A stretch of 64,000 nt of DNA, from contig NZ_FOPZ01000002.1 of the NCBI RefSeq assembly GCF_900113615.1, positions 124,001 through 188,000 on the forward strand, given 5' to 3'. Positions 39,435 through 48,173 of this stretch are shown here, piece after piece. Origin of the DNA: Halorubrum aquaticum. Its GTDB lineage: Archaea > Halobacteriota > Halobacteria > Halobacteriales > Haloferacaceae. The position numbers and the translations under genes were made by a program. Numbering within the stretch: position 1 is the first letter of the stretch; every line of letters starts with the position of its first letter. The notes under the pieces were generated by a model that saw nothing but the letters and a program-made list of their open reading frames with translations, was not told the origin of the DNA and did no database searches.

Positions 39435-40604
39435 CTACGCCTCCCAAAAGCGGCTCTCGTCGAGGCGGTCGATGGCGCGGTCGATCGTCTCCTCGTTCCG
39501 CGAGAAGGTGAATCGGACCCACTCCTCGCCCTCGTCGGTGTAGAAGCTGCTTCCGGGGACCGCGGCGACGCCCGCCTCGCGGATGAGCCGGAAACAGAAC
39601 TCCGTGTCGTCCTCGTCGGTCGGATAGCGCGTCAGCATGTAGTACGCGCCGTCCGGCTTCACGGGGTCGAGCCCGACGGACCGGAGGCCGTCGTACAGCT
39701 GTTCCCGCCGGCGCTCGTAGGAATCGGAGAGCTCCTCGTAGTAGCTCTCGGGCAGCGAGAGCGCCTCGACGCCGGCGTGCTGGAACGGGGTCGGCGCGCA
39801 GATGCTCGTGTAGTCGTGGAACTTCCGCAGCTCCGCCGAGAGCGGCTCGGGCGCGAGCACGAAGCCGACGCGCCACCCGGTGACCGAGTACGTCTTCGAC
39901 ATCCCCGTACAGACGACGGTCCGCTCGGCGAGGCCGTCGACCGTCACCGGACTCCGGTAGTCGTCCGCGTAGACGATGTGCTCGTAGATCTCGTCGGTGA
40001 TCACGATCAGGTCCTCCTCGACGGCGACCTCGGCTATCAGTTCCAGTTCCTCGGGCGTGAACACCTTCCCGGTGGGGTTGTGCGGGTGGTTCAAGATCAG
40101 GATCGACGCGTCGGCGGCGGCCTCGCGGAGCGCGTCCGCCTCGACGGCCAGCCCGTCGGTGATGTCGATCGGGACCGGCTCCCCCTCGGCGAACTGGACG
40201 CCGGGGATGTAGCTCTCGTAGGTCGGCTCGAAGTAGACGACGCCGTCGCCGGGGTCACAGAGCGCTAAAAGCGCGGACATGAGGCCCTCGCTCGTCCCGC
40301 TCGTGATCGTCACCTCCGTCTCGGGGTCGTAGGAGACCCCCTTCCAGTCGGCGTAGCGGTCGGCGACCGCCTCCCGCAGCGCGGGGAGCCCCCAGGTGAT
40401 GGTGTACTGGCTGTCCGTGTCGATCGCCTCCCGGGCGGCCTCCTTGACCGAGGGCGGCGTCTCGTCCTCGTCCGGGATCCCCTGTGAGAGGTTGATCGCG
40501 TCGTGGGCGTGTGCCTCCCGGGTCATCTCCCGGATGACCGACTCGTTCATCCCGCCGACGCGGCGGCTCCCGAGCGACCGATCGAACGCGTTTTCGAAGG
40601 TCAT
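39435..40604 (-). CDS. PLP-dependent aminotransferase, class I/II
   Basis: Fold-type I aminotransferase of 389 residues, converting an amino acid and 2-oxo acid. 'HDAINLSQGIPDEDETPPSV' near residue 34 and 'GTSEGLMSALLALCDPGD' near 103 are typical, 'LILNHPHNPTGKVFTPEELE' near 170 holds the Asn contacting PLP, and the Schiff-base lysine is in 'VCTGMSKTYSVTGWRVGF' near 235. C-terminal Arg is in 'GEEWVRFTFSRNEETID'. Close to aspartate/kynurenine-type transferases; substrate not defined. CGTTTTCCC lies 25 bases before the ATG. Confidence 0.92.
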   Translation of the reverse strand: MTFENAFDRSLGSRRVGGMNESVIREMTREAHAHDAINLSQGIPDEDETPPSVKEAAREAIDTDSQYTITWGLPALREAVADRYADWKGVSYDPETEVTITSGTSEGLMSALLALCDPGDGVVYFEPTYESYIPGVQFAEGEPVPIDITDGLAVEADALREAAADASILILNHPHNPTGKVFTPEELELIAEVAVEEDLIVITDEIYEHIVYADDYRSPVTVDGLAERTVVCTGMSKTYSVTGWRVGFVLAPEPLSAELRKFHDYTSICAPTPFQHAGVEALSLPESYYEELSDSYERRREQLYDGLRSVGLDPVKPDGAYYMLTRYPTDEDDTEFCFRLIREAGVAAVPGSSFYTDEGEEWVRFTFSRNEETIDRAIDRLDESRFWEA

Positions 40605-40833
40605 ACCCTCGCTACCGAGGCGACCGGGAAAACGGATCGGGTTCCGGCCGCGTCCCTCCGTGATCGATGACGTGGATCGGCCGACGACGTGGTCGTCGGT
40701 CGCCGGACGACGCCGACCGCGTGTGATCGTCTCTCGACCTCGATACGCTTATGATGGAGGATCGTATGTTTGTCGGACGTGATCGCTCGCAAGCCTCGCG
40801 ATTCGGCGACGGATCGTTCGACGGAGGGACAGC

Positions 40834-41952
40834 ATGCGTAAAGTAACCGACGGATCGCCGAGCCTGAAGCGCCGCCGCTTCCTTCAGGGCGCGGCGACGA
40901 CGGGCGTCGCGGCCGCCGCGGGCTGTCTCGGCGGCGACGGCGGCAGCGACCGCGTCCCGATGGACGTCACGGAGTGGCCGCCCGAGGACCTCGAGTCGAA
41001 CCTGAACATGTGGAACTGGTACGACTCCTGGGCCGAGTACGCGATCGACGCCTTCGGCGAGGAGTTCGACGTGGAGGTGACCAACTCCGGGTACTCCTCG
41101 GCGGACCAGTGGTACTCCCAGCTCCAGGCCGGAAACGACGAGATCGACAACATCGCTGCCACGACGAACTGGGTCGAACGGTCGATCGAGAACGACTTCC
41201 TCCACGAGCTGCCGGTCGACGTCATGCCGGCCTGGGAGAACATCAGCGACCGCATCAAGGAGGCGAGCTCCTACCAGCAGGACGGCTCGGTGTACGGGAT
41301 CCCCGAGGCGCTGGTGTTGTACCCGCTCACGTACAACGACGAGTACTTCGACTCGGCACCCGACTCCTGGGGCGTCCTCTGGGACGAGGAGCACGAGGGC
41401 GACCTCTGTATGTGGGACAACGCCACGGTCTCCTGTCAGATCGCCGCGCTGTACACCGGACAGGACCCGATCCAGCCCGACGACTACGACGAGATCGAGG
41501 AGGTCCTCATCCAGCAGAAGCCGCTGCTCCAGACCTACTGGGGCGACTACCAGCAGGGCATGAGCCTCTTCGTCAACGAGGACGTCGTGGCGGGGCCGCT
41601 CACGATGGGCCGGACCTACACGGCGCGGTTCCAGGAGGGCGCGCCGGTCCACTACACCGCACCCCAGGAGGGGGCGATGTACACGAGCGACCTCTTCGTC
41701 ATCCCGCAGGGCGCGCCGAACCCGATCGCGAGCCTCCAGTTCACGAACTGGGCCAGCGAGACGGAGAACGCGGCACAGCTGTTCGAGACCATGGGCTACC
41801 AGCCCGCCGTCGACATCAGCGACGAGCTCTCCGAGGAGGACGCCGAGTTCACGAACTGGCCCGACGAGTGGGACCTCGTCTTCTCCGAGACCCTCTCCGA
41901 CGAGGTCCGCTCCCGGTACGACGAGATCTGGACCGCCGTGAAGGCCGCCTAG
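40834..41952 (+). CDS. Extracellular solute-binding protein (PotD/polyamine type), TAT lipoprotein
   Basis: Binding protein of a spermidine/putrescine-type importer, 372 residues. The N-terminus MRKVTDGSPSLKRRRFLQGA has a twin-arginine motif RRRFLQ, and the lipobox GVAAAAGC gives a lipidated Cys at about residue 30. 'NLNMWNWYDSWAEYAIDAFG' near residue 54 and 'QDGSVYGIPEALVLYPLTYN' near 148 are PotD landmarks, including the Trp/Tyr-lined ligand site. Mature protein is strongly acidic. First gene of the operon with potABC-like genes; polyamines are plausible, but iron(III)- or thiamine-type ligands are not excluded. Confidence 0.9.
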   Translation: MRKVTDGSPSLKRRRFLQGAATTGVAAAAGCLGGDGGSDRVPMDVTEWPPEDLESNLNMWNWYDSWAEYAIDAFGEEFDVEVTNSGYSSADQWYSQLQAGNDEIDNIAATTNWVERSIENDFLHELPVDVMPAWENISDRIKEASSYQQDGSVYGIPEALVLYPLTYNDEYFDSAPDSWGVLWDEEHEGDLCMWDNATVSCQIAALYTGQDPIQPDDYDEIEEVLIQQKPLLQTYWGDYQQGMSLFVNEDVVAGPLTMGRTYTARFQEGAPVHYTAPQEGAMYTSDLFVIPQGAPNPIASLQFTNWASETENAAQLFETMGYQPAVDISDELSEEDAEFTNWPDEWDLVFSETLSDEVRSRYDEIWTAVKAA

Positions 41953-41953
41953 A

Positions 41954-43111
41954 ATGTCGCTGCTGCGCGTCCGCGGGCTGACGAAGGAGTTCGGTGACTT
42001 GGTCGCCGTCGACGACGTGGGCTTCGACATCGAGGACGGCGAGTTCGTCTCCATCCTCGGCCCCAGCGGGTCCGGGAAGTCGACGGTGCTCCGGATGGTC
42101 GCGGGGTTCGAGGAGCCGACCGACGGCGAGATCGCCCTCGACGACGTCGAGATCGTCGGCTCTCCCCCGTTCGAGCGCGACGTGAACATGGTGTTTCAGG
42201 ACCTCGCGCTGTTCCCGCACCTCACGGTCGCGGAGAACATCGGCTACGGTCTGAAGCAGTCGGGGGTTCCGGCCGACGAGCGCCGCGAGCGGACCGAGCG
42301 GATGTTGGAGATGGTCCGTCTGGAGGGGTACGGCGACCGCTCGCCCGCCGAACTCTCGGGCGGGGAACAACAGCGGGTCGCGCTCGCCCGCGCGCTCGTC
42401 AACGAGCCGGCGCTCGTGCTGTTCGACGAGCCGCTCTCCTCGCTCGACCGCAAGCTCCGCCAGCACATGCAAAGCGAGCTCCAGCGGATCCAGATCGAGA
42501 CGGACACGACGTTCCTCTACGTCACCCACGACCAAGAGGTCGCGCTCGCGGTCTCGGACCGGCTCGTCGTCCTCGACGACGGCGAGATCCAGCAGGTCGG
42601 GACCGTCGAGGAGCTCTACGAGGCGCCCGCGAGCCGGTTCGTCGCGGACTTCATCGGCGACGTCAACGCCGTGGAGGGACGCGTGACGGCCGTCGATGAC
42701 GCGGAGATCGTCGTCGACACGGGTGACGACGAGGTCGCCGTCCCCCGTACCGCGGCCGGGAACGCCGCGGCCGACGTCGCGGTCGACGACGCCGTCGACG
42801 TCTGCGTCCGACCCTTCCAGGTTCGCGTCGAGTCCGCCGGGTCCGCCGGTGCGTCCGACTCCGACGACGCGTCGAATCCCGCCGACGCCGACGGGGCGTT
42901 CGCGACGACCGGCGTCGTGCGAAGCCGGAGCTATCAGGGAAGCGACTCCCTGTACGGGATCGAGACGGATCGCTGGGGGCGGCTGTCGGCGGAGGTCCGC
43001 TCCGCCTCCTTCGACGTCGACGACCGCGTCACGGTCGCGTGGGACGCCGCGGACGTCCACGTCTACCGCCGCGACGGGAGCGAGTCCCCCGACACGGACG
43101 GAGGGACCTGA
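41954..43111 (+). CDS. potA: ABC transporter ATP-binding protein, PotA type
   Basis: Importer ATPase, 385 residues. Walker A is GPSGSGKST near residue 38, the signature 'LSGGEQQRVALARAL' near 133, Walker B 'LVLFDEPLSSLDRKLRQHM' near 154 and H-loop 'FLYVTHDQEVALAVSDRLVV' near 190. A C-terminal TOBE-like regulatory domain follows (residues 235-380), with a Ala/Ser/Asp-rich insertion. Starts one base after the binding-protein stop, and its stop overlaps the permease ATG (TGATG). Confidence 0.95.
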   Translation: MSLLRVRGLTKEFGDLVAVDDVGFDIEDGEFVSILGPSGSGKSTVLRMVAGFEEPTDGEIALDDVEIVGSPPFERDVNMVFQDLALFPHLTVAENIGYGLKQSGVPADERRERTERMLEMVRLEGYGDRSPAELSGGEQQRVALARALVNEPALVLFDEPLSSLDRKLRQHMQSELQRIQIETDTTFLYVTHDQEVALAVSDRLVVLDDGEIQQVGTVEELYEAPASRFVADFIGDVNAVEGRVTAVDDAEIVVDTGDDEVAVPRTAAGNAAADVAVDDAVDVCVRPFQVRVESAGSAGASDSDDASNPADADGAFATTGVVRSRSYQGSDSLYGIETDRWGRLSAEVRSASFDVDDRVTVAWDAADVHVYRRDGSESPDTDGGT

Positions 43112-44121
43112 TGCCGGAGCCGTCGCGTTCCGACGACGGAGGGGCCGCCGAGTCCGTCGACGAAGGGACTGCCGAGTCCGTCGACGGGAGGACCACCGAG
43201 TCCGGCGGGGAACTCGCCACCGACGGCGGGTCCGTCTCCGGCGTCGACGGCCGGGTGAGCGGTCTCACGACCTACCTCCGTGAACGCCCGCGGCTCCGGA
43301 CGCTCGCGATCGCCGGGCCGCCCTACGGGCTCCTGGTGGTCTTCTTCGCGATCCCGCTTCTCGCGATGCTCGTCGTCTCCTTTCAGGCCGACCAGATCGG
43401 GGGCGCGTGGACGCTGCGCAACTACACCGACTTCCTCACCTCGGACACGTACCTCACGGTGGTCTGGCGGACGTTCCTGATCAGCGTTCAGGTGACCGCG
43501 ATCGTGGCGGCGGTCGGATACGCGCTGGCGTACAGCATCGTCCGGTTCTCCCGGCGGACGACGCTGCTCCTCCTCTTGGTCATCCTGCCGTTCTGGACCA
43601 GCTACATCATCCGGATGTACGCGTGGATCAACATCCTCCAGAGCGACGGCGTCCTCGATTCGGTACTGAACCTCGTCGGACTGCCGGCGCTCTCGCTCTT
43701 GTACACCGACACGGCCGTGCTCATCGGGTTCACGTACGTCTGGCTGCCGCTCGCCGTGCTGCCGTTTTACGCCTCGTTGACGAACCTCGACGGCGACCTC
43801 ATCGAGGCCTCGAAGGACCTCGGCGCGGGGCCGATCCGGACGTTCCTCTCGGTCACGCTGCCGATGACGGTAAACGGCGTGGTGACCGGCGTCGTGTTGG
43901 TGTTCATCCCGACGTTCGGCTCGTTCATCACGCCGCGACTGCTCGGCGGGACGAACAACGTCATGATCGGGATGGTGATCGAAAACCAGTTCAAGAGCGC
44001 GTTCAACTGGCCGTTCGGCGCGGCCATCGGGATGGTGATCTCCGTCGTCGTCGTGGCGCTGTTGCTGCTCGCGACGCGGCTCGGCGGCGGCCTCTTCGGA
44101 ACCGGAGGTGAGGAGTCGTGA
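43111..44121 (+). CDS. potB: ABC transporter permease, PotB type
   Basis: Inner-membrane permease, 336 residues. After an unusually long 65-residue hydrophilic Ser/Gly/Glu/Asp-rich N-terminus come about six helices, starting 'GPPYGLLVVFFAIPLLAMLV'. The EAA loop 'DGDLIEASKDLGAGPIRTFL' near residue 230 is the ATPase docking site. ATG 43111 overlaps the potA stop; an earlier in-frame start lies within potA and is Arg-rich. Overlaps potC by four bases. Confidence 0.93.
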   Translation: MPEPSRSDDGGAAESVDEGTAESVDGRTTESGGELATDGGSVSGVDGRVSGLTTYLRERPRLRTLAIAGPPYGLLVVFFAIPLLAMLVVSFQADQIGGAWTLRNYTDFLTSDTYLTVVWRTFLISVQVTAIVAAVGYALAYSIVRFSRRTTLLLLLVILPFWTSYIIRMYAWINILQSDGVLDSVLNLVGLPALSLLYTDTAVLIGFTYVWLPLAVLPFYASLTNLDGDLIEASKDLGAGPIRTFLSVTLPMTVNGVVTGVVLVFIPTFGSFITPRLLGGTNNVMIGMVIENQFKSAFNWPFGAAIGMVISVVVVALLLLATRLGGGLFGTGGEES

Positions 44122-44951
44122 GCGCGATCGATCGGGTGACTGACCCGTTCGAGCGGTTCACGCAGGCGCACGCCTCGCGCATGGCCTCGCTCGTGGTCGT
44201 CACGGTGCTCGCGTTCCTCTGGCTGCCGATCGGCGTGCTCGTGTTCATGTCGTTCGCGGACGGCGGCGTGTTGTCGTTCCCGCCGGACGAGCTCACGCTC
44301 CGGTGGTACCGGGTGTTCCTCTCGAACGACGCCGCGCTCGACGCCATCGTCACGACGCTGACCATCTCGGTCCCCGCGACGGGGATCACGGTCGCGCTGT
44401 CGACGATGATCGCGTACGCGGTCGACCGGTACGTCTTCCCCGGGCGCAACTGGCTACAGCTGCTTTCGACGCTGCCGATCATCGTCCCGCTCGTGGTGAC
44501 CGGGGTGGCCATGGTGCTGTTCTTCAACGGCACCCTCGGGCTCCCCGACTACGTGTCGGTGGTGATCGCCCACGTGATCCGGACGATCCCCTTCGCGACG
44601 CTGGTCATCCTGCCGACGTTTATGTCCTTCGATAGGGGCCTCGAGGAGGCCTCGAAGGACCTCGGCGCCGACGAGTTCGAGACCTTCCGGCAGGTCACCC
44701 TGCCGAACGTCTTCCCGGGGGTCGTCGCGGGCGGCCTGCTCGCGTTCACCCTCTCGTTCAACGAGTTCGTCTACACCTACTTCGTGAAGGGGTCGGGCGA
44801 TCCCACCCTTCCGGTGTACATCTGGAACCAGATCCGGTACAACGTGACGCCGGAGGTGAACGTCATCAGCGTCGTCTTCCTCGGGGTGGCGGTGTCGATG
44901 GTGCTCGCGGCCGTCTCGCTCACGCGAGTCGACCTGATCGCGCGGCGCTGA
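44118..44951 (+). CDS. potC: ABC transporter permease, PotC type
   Basis: Second permease, 277 residues, with six hydrophobic helices. The EAA loop 'DRGLEEASKDLGADEFETFR' near residue 173 is present. It opens with a GTG overlapping the potB stop by four bases. 'SLVVVTVLAFLWLPIGVLVF' is the first helix. Together with PotB it forms the channel of the importer; binding protein and ATPase complete the operon. Confidence 0.93.
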   Translation: MSAIDRVTDPFERFTQAHASRMASLVVVTVLAFLWLPIGVLVFMSFADGGVLSFPPDELTLRWYRVFLSNDAALDAIVTTLTISVPATGITVALSTMIAYAVDRYVFPGRNWLQLLSTLPIIVPLVVTGVAMVLFFNGTLGLPDYVSVVIAHVIRTIPFATLVILPTFMSFDRGLEEASKDLGADEFETFRQVTLPNVFPGVVAGGLLAFTLSFNEFVYTYFVKGSGDPTLPVYIWNQIRYNVTPEVNVISVVFLGVAVSMVLAAVSLTRVDLIARR

Positions 44952-45051
44952 CGCGGACCGACGGACCGTCGCCGACGGATCGCCGCCGGCTGACCGCCGC
45001 CGCGCGCCCCGGCGACGGGACGTTTTTGTCCGTCGCCGTCACAGACCGGAT

Positions 45052-45255
45052 ATGGACGCTCCGGACGCGGCGCTTTTCGGCGTCTCCGCGGTCGTCGCGG
45101 CGACCGTGGTCGCGGCGGTGGTCGTCGCCGGCCTGCTCTTCGGGTTCGACGAGTCCGTTCTCCGGCCGTTCGCGCTGCTCGTCGCCGAGCCGTTCGCGTG
45201 GATCGTCGTCGCCGCGCTTCTCGTCGCGGTCGTCGGTCACGCGTACATCGGGTAG
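45052..45255 (+). CDS. Small membrane protein, 67 aa
   Basis: Not recognised. 67 residues with two long hydrophobic helices, 'AVVAATVVAAVVVAGLLFGF' at about 12-32 and 'WIVVAALLVAVVGHAYIG' at the end. CGTTTTTGTC lies 25 bases before the ATG, supporting a leaderless gene. No charged or catalytic motif. Follows the pot operon by about 100 bases but has its own promoter. Confidence 0.7.
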   Translation: MDAPDAALFGVSAVVAATVVAAVVVAGLLFGFDESVLRPFALLVAEPFAWIVVAALLVAVVGHAYIG

Positions 45256-45366
45256 CGGCGTTCCGTCCCTCCGGGACGACCCGAGCGGGACTCCGTGGAC
45301 GGTCGTGAAACGGAACCGAACGGCAGTCGTCAGTTGATCGACGAGAGACCGAGGGATCGACCCCGT

Positions 45367-45594
45367 TCAGTCCAGGACTCTTCGGGCGACGACGACGACC
45401 GCGATCCCGGCGGCGACGACGCCGACGATCGTCGGACCGAGCCGTCCGGATCCCCACTCCCACCCGAAGAACCGCGTTCCCACGATCGCGACGACGGCTA
45501 CGAGGACGCCGAATGCGGTTACCACGGGCGACTGGCTGTGAAACCCGGAGACCATCTCTGCCGTGTGTGTTACCCGGCTCGTGTCAAAAGTCAT
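45367..45594 (-). CDS. Small membrane protein, 75 aa
   Basis: Two-helix membrane protein, with 'VTAFGVLVAVVAIVGTRFFG' and 'GPTIVGVVAAGIAVVVVARR'. Start choice is uncertain: ATG 45594 gives 75 residues, but a second ATG at 45555 (MVSGFHSQSP...) gives 62, and CTTTTGACA lies about 27-32 bases before that second ATG. No known motifs. Convergent with the preceding small membrane gene. Confidence 0.6.
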   Translation of the reverse strand: MTFDTSRVTHTAEMVSGFHSQSPVVTAFGVLVAVVAIVGTRFFGWEWGSGRLGPTIVGVVAAGIAVVVVARRVLD

Positions 45595-45680
45595 TGCCCG
45601 TATCGACCGCAACCGGATCAAAGCGGGTCATCGGCTGCGGACGTGAACGGAGGCGGACGAACGAACCCGGACCGCCGCGG

Positions 45681-46559
45681 CTACCGGCCGCCGTCCGTCA
45701 GCGCGACGCGGTCGTCGGCGTCGGAGTCGCCGGCCGACTCCGCCCCGCTCGCCGCGGCCGCCGGCTCCGTCGCGCGCCGCTCGACGGACGCCTCCTCGAC
45801 CGCGAAGTGCTTCCAGACGGTGACGCCCGCGACCGCGTACGCGACGAGGTCGTAGTGGACCGCGCCGTCGAAGCCGGTGAACGCCGCGAGCGTGCTGTAG
45901 CCGAAGACGGCACAGACGCCGCCGACGAAGGCGACCTCTCGGGTGATCCGCCCCTCGGTCGCGGCGGCGACCGCCCGTCGGATCGTCGGCCCGCAGGCGA
46001 CGAGGAACGCGACCCCCGACAGCGCCGCGAGGTTGACGAAGAAGTGCGTCGCCACCCGCGAGTCGAGGATCGACCGGAGGTACTCGACGGTGACCGGGTC
46101 GTAGAACAGCCACTCGACGCGCGTGGGGTACAACACGCCGATGTACGGCGTCGCGACCATGAGTCCGAAGAGGACCGCGACGGCGACGCGAGCGGAGGCG
46201 AACTGCGAGGCGCGACGGCTCGCGAACGCCTCGTCACCGGGGGCGACCGCGAGGTCGTACGACTCCAGCGTCTCCCTGATGTCGGCCCGCGAGACGGACG
46301 GGTCGTGGTGGACGCCGACCGTCCCGTTTCGCTGGGTCGCCGAGGCGGCGCTGACGCCGTCGTGGTCCGCGAGGACGGCCTGTAAAAGCGACTCGTCGCG
46401 CTTCGTCTCGAGTCCACCCACCTCGAAGGTGTCCTGGACGTGTGACTCCGGGACCCGTGCGACTCGCGGACCCGCGTCCGGGCCCGGGTCGTCGATCCCC
46501 CGCCTTCCGGCCGCGGCCTCGAGCGCCGAACGAGGGCCGCGATACGGCTCGTCTGACAT
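45681..46559 (-). CDS. Truncated P1B-type ATPase-like protein with cysteine-less HMA domain
   Basis: 292 residues. Residues 43-106 look like a heavy-metal-associated (HMA) fold, 'DTFEVGGLETKRDESLLQAV' then 'NGTVGVHHDPSVSRADIRET', but the metal-binding CxxC is replaced by ETKR. Then about four or five membrane helices (124-145, 168-190, 207-228, 236-254) follow in the order of P1B ATPase helices MA, MB, M1 and M2, ending at 'LVAYAVAGVTVWKHFAVE'. No actuator, DKTG phosphorylation or ATP-binding domain is present. The stop is clean and the C-tail acidic. ATG 46559 is a choice; 46586 gives nine extra residues. Function unknown. Confidence 0.72.
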   Translation of the reverse strand: MSDEPYRGPRSALEAAAGRRGIDDPGPDAGPRVARVPESHVQDTFEVGGLETKRDESLLQAVLADHDGVSAASATQRNGTVGVHHDPSVSRADIRETLESYDLAVAPGDEAFASRRASQFASARVAVAVLFGLMVATPYIGVLYPTRVEWLFYDPVTVEYLRSILDSRVATHFFVNLAALSGVAFLVACGPTIRRAVAAATEGRITREVAFVGGVCAVFGYSTLAAFTGFDGAVHYDLVAYAVAGVTVWKHFAVEEASVERRATEPAAAASGAESAGDSDADDRVALTDGGR

Positions 46560-46770
46560 GGGAGAGGGGTCGGGTTCCATCGCCATGAAACTTCCCCCGC
46601 CGACGGATCGCTGGCAAAGGGGGGTGACCATCGGCAAAAGTAAGTCCGGTTACCGACATCACGTCGACACACAGTCATGGATCGCAGTCTGCTCGCCGGT
46701 TCCGGAGCGGGAGTCTCGTTCGATCGTCGTCTCGATCGTCTCGACGGAGTCGTCCGGAGGGGTGGTTCGG

Positions 46771-48102
46771 ATGAACGGTAACGGTCTCACCCGACGTGAC
46801 GTGTTGCGGGCGACCGCCGGCGGTGCCCTCGTCGCCGCCGCGGTCCCCGGCGGCGCGGCGGGCCAGGAGCTCGTCCGCGGGGACGACCTGATCGCCCGCT
46901 GGCCGTTCGCGAACGGGCTCGAGGACGCGGTCGGCGGAATCGACGGCACGGCCGCCTACGGCGACCCGACCGTCGGGAGCTACGACGGGCGGCGGGCCGT
47001 CCGGTTCGACGGGGACGACGGGGTCCAGATCGGCAGCGGCGGCGACAACCCGGAGATGAGTTTCGTCCAGTCCGGCGACGGTCCCGTCACCATCGCCGGC
47101 TGGGTGTACTTCGACCGAGCGGAGGGAGGGAAACCGAACAACGAACCCGCGAGCCACCACGTCCTGCGGAACGACGCGGAGTACACGCTCCTCGCGACGC
47201 CGGAGACGGACGCGAACGACACCGTCGAGTTCGTCTTCCGGATCGGCGACCTCGGCGGCGGCGAGAGCTACTCCACGCTGGATCACGCCGACGACGAGCT
47301 GTACGCCTCGGTCGGCCGGTGGCACCACTTCGCCTTCGTCGTGGAGCCGGAGGAATCCCTGCGCTTCCACCTCGACGGCGAGGAGCGGTTCGTCGACACG
47401 GAGATGGACGGCTACAGCCCGCGGAACACGAATTACTGGTCGCATCAGACGATCGGGAGCTGGTACGGAACCGGGAATCCGGACTGGTACGACCTCCTCG
47501 TCGGAAAGCTGTCCGACCTGCGGATCTACGACGCCGGGCTGTCCGCAGAGGAGATCGCCCGGATCCATGCCAACCGATCGAACGACGGAAGCGACGGCGA
47601 CGAAAGCAGTGGAGATGGCAGCGATGGAAGCGACGAGGAAGACGGCGAAAGCGATGGAGGTGGCGGCGACGGAAGCGACGAGGACGACGAAGGAAGCGGC
47701 GGAGACGCCGGAGGAGATGCCGACGGGGAACCCACCGCCGCGTTCGAGTACGAACCGTCCGAGCCGGCGGCGGAGACGCAGGTCGCGTTCAACGCCGCCG
47801 ACTCCGCCGCGCCGGGAAGCGAGATCGTCAGCTACGAGTGGGAGTTCGGCGACGGGGAGACGGGATCCGGCGAGACGGTGACGCACGCGTACGCCGATCC
47901 CGGCGGATACAACGTCCGGCTCACGGTCACCGACGACCGGGACGCGAGCGCCAGCACCGTCGAGACCGTCTCCGTGGCGGACGGCGAATCGACGATCGAG
48001 GTCCCCGGCTTCGGGATCGGGAGCGGACTCGCCGCCCTCGGCGGAGCCGGATACCTGATGAAACGACGCGCCGACGGTTCCGTCGAGGATACGACCGATT
48101 GA
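46771..48102 (+). CDS. TAT-secreted LamG/PKD surface protein with PGF-CTERM-like tail
   Basis: 443 residues. The twin-arginine signal LTRRDVLRATAGGALVAA is at residues 6-23. Residues 33-270 form a LamG/jelly-roll domain ('LIARWPFANGLEDAVGGIDG', 'GWVYFDRAEGG', 'HFAFVVEPEESLRFHLDGEE', ending 'LRIYDAGLSAEEIARIHAN'). A 45-residue Ser/Gly/Asp/Glu linker follows, then a PKD domain (about 318-400; 'SYEWEFGDGETGSGETVTHA', 'YNVRLTVTDDRDAS'). The end 'VPGFGIGSGLAALGGAGYLM' plus basic residues resembles a PGF-CTERM tail processed by archaeosortase A. Likely a carbohydrate-binding cell-surface protein. Confidence 0.85.
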   Translation: MNGNGLTRRDVLRATAGGALVAAAVPGGAAGQELVRGDDLIARWPFANGLEDAVGGIDGTAAYGDPTVGSYDGRRAVRFDGDDGVQIGSGGDNPEMSFVQSGDGPVTIAGWVYFDRAEGGKPNNEPASHHVLRNDAEYTLLATPETDANDTVEFVFRIGDLGGGESYSTLDHADDELYASVGRWHHFAFVVEPEESLRFHLDGEERFVDTEMDGYSPRNTNYWSHQTIGSWYGTGNPDWYDLLVGKLSDLRIYDAGLSAEEIARIHANRSNDGSDGDESSGDGSDGSDEEDGESDGGGGDGSDEDDEGSGGDAGGDADGEPTAAFEYEPSEPAAETQVAFNAADSAAPGSEIVSYEWEFGDGETGSGETVTHAYADPGGYNVRLTVTDDRDASASTVETVSVADGESTIEVPGFGIGSGLAALGGAGYLMKRRADGSVEDTTD

Positions 48103-48173
48103 GACCTCAGCTGACTGAGACCTCGGCCGACTGAGATCTCAACCCCGTTCGACCGACGACGATCGTCGACGAG

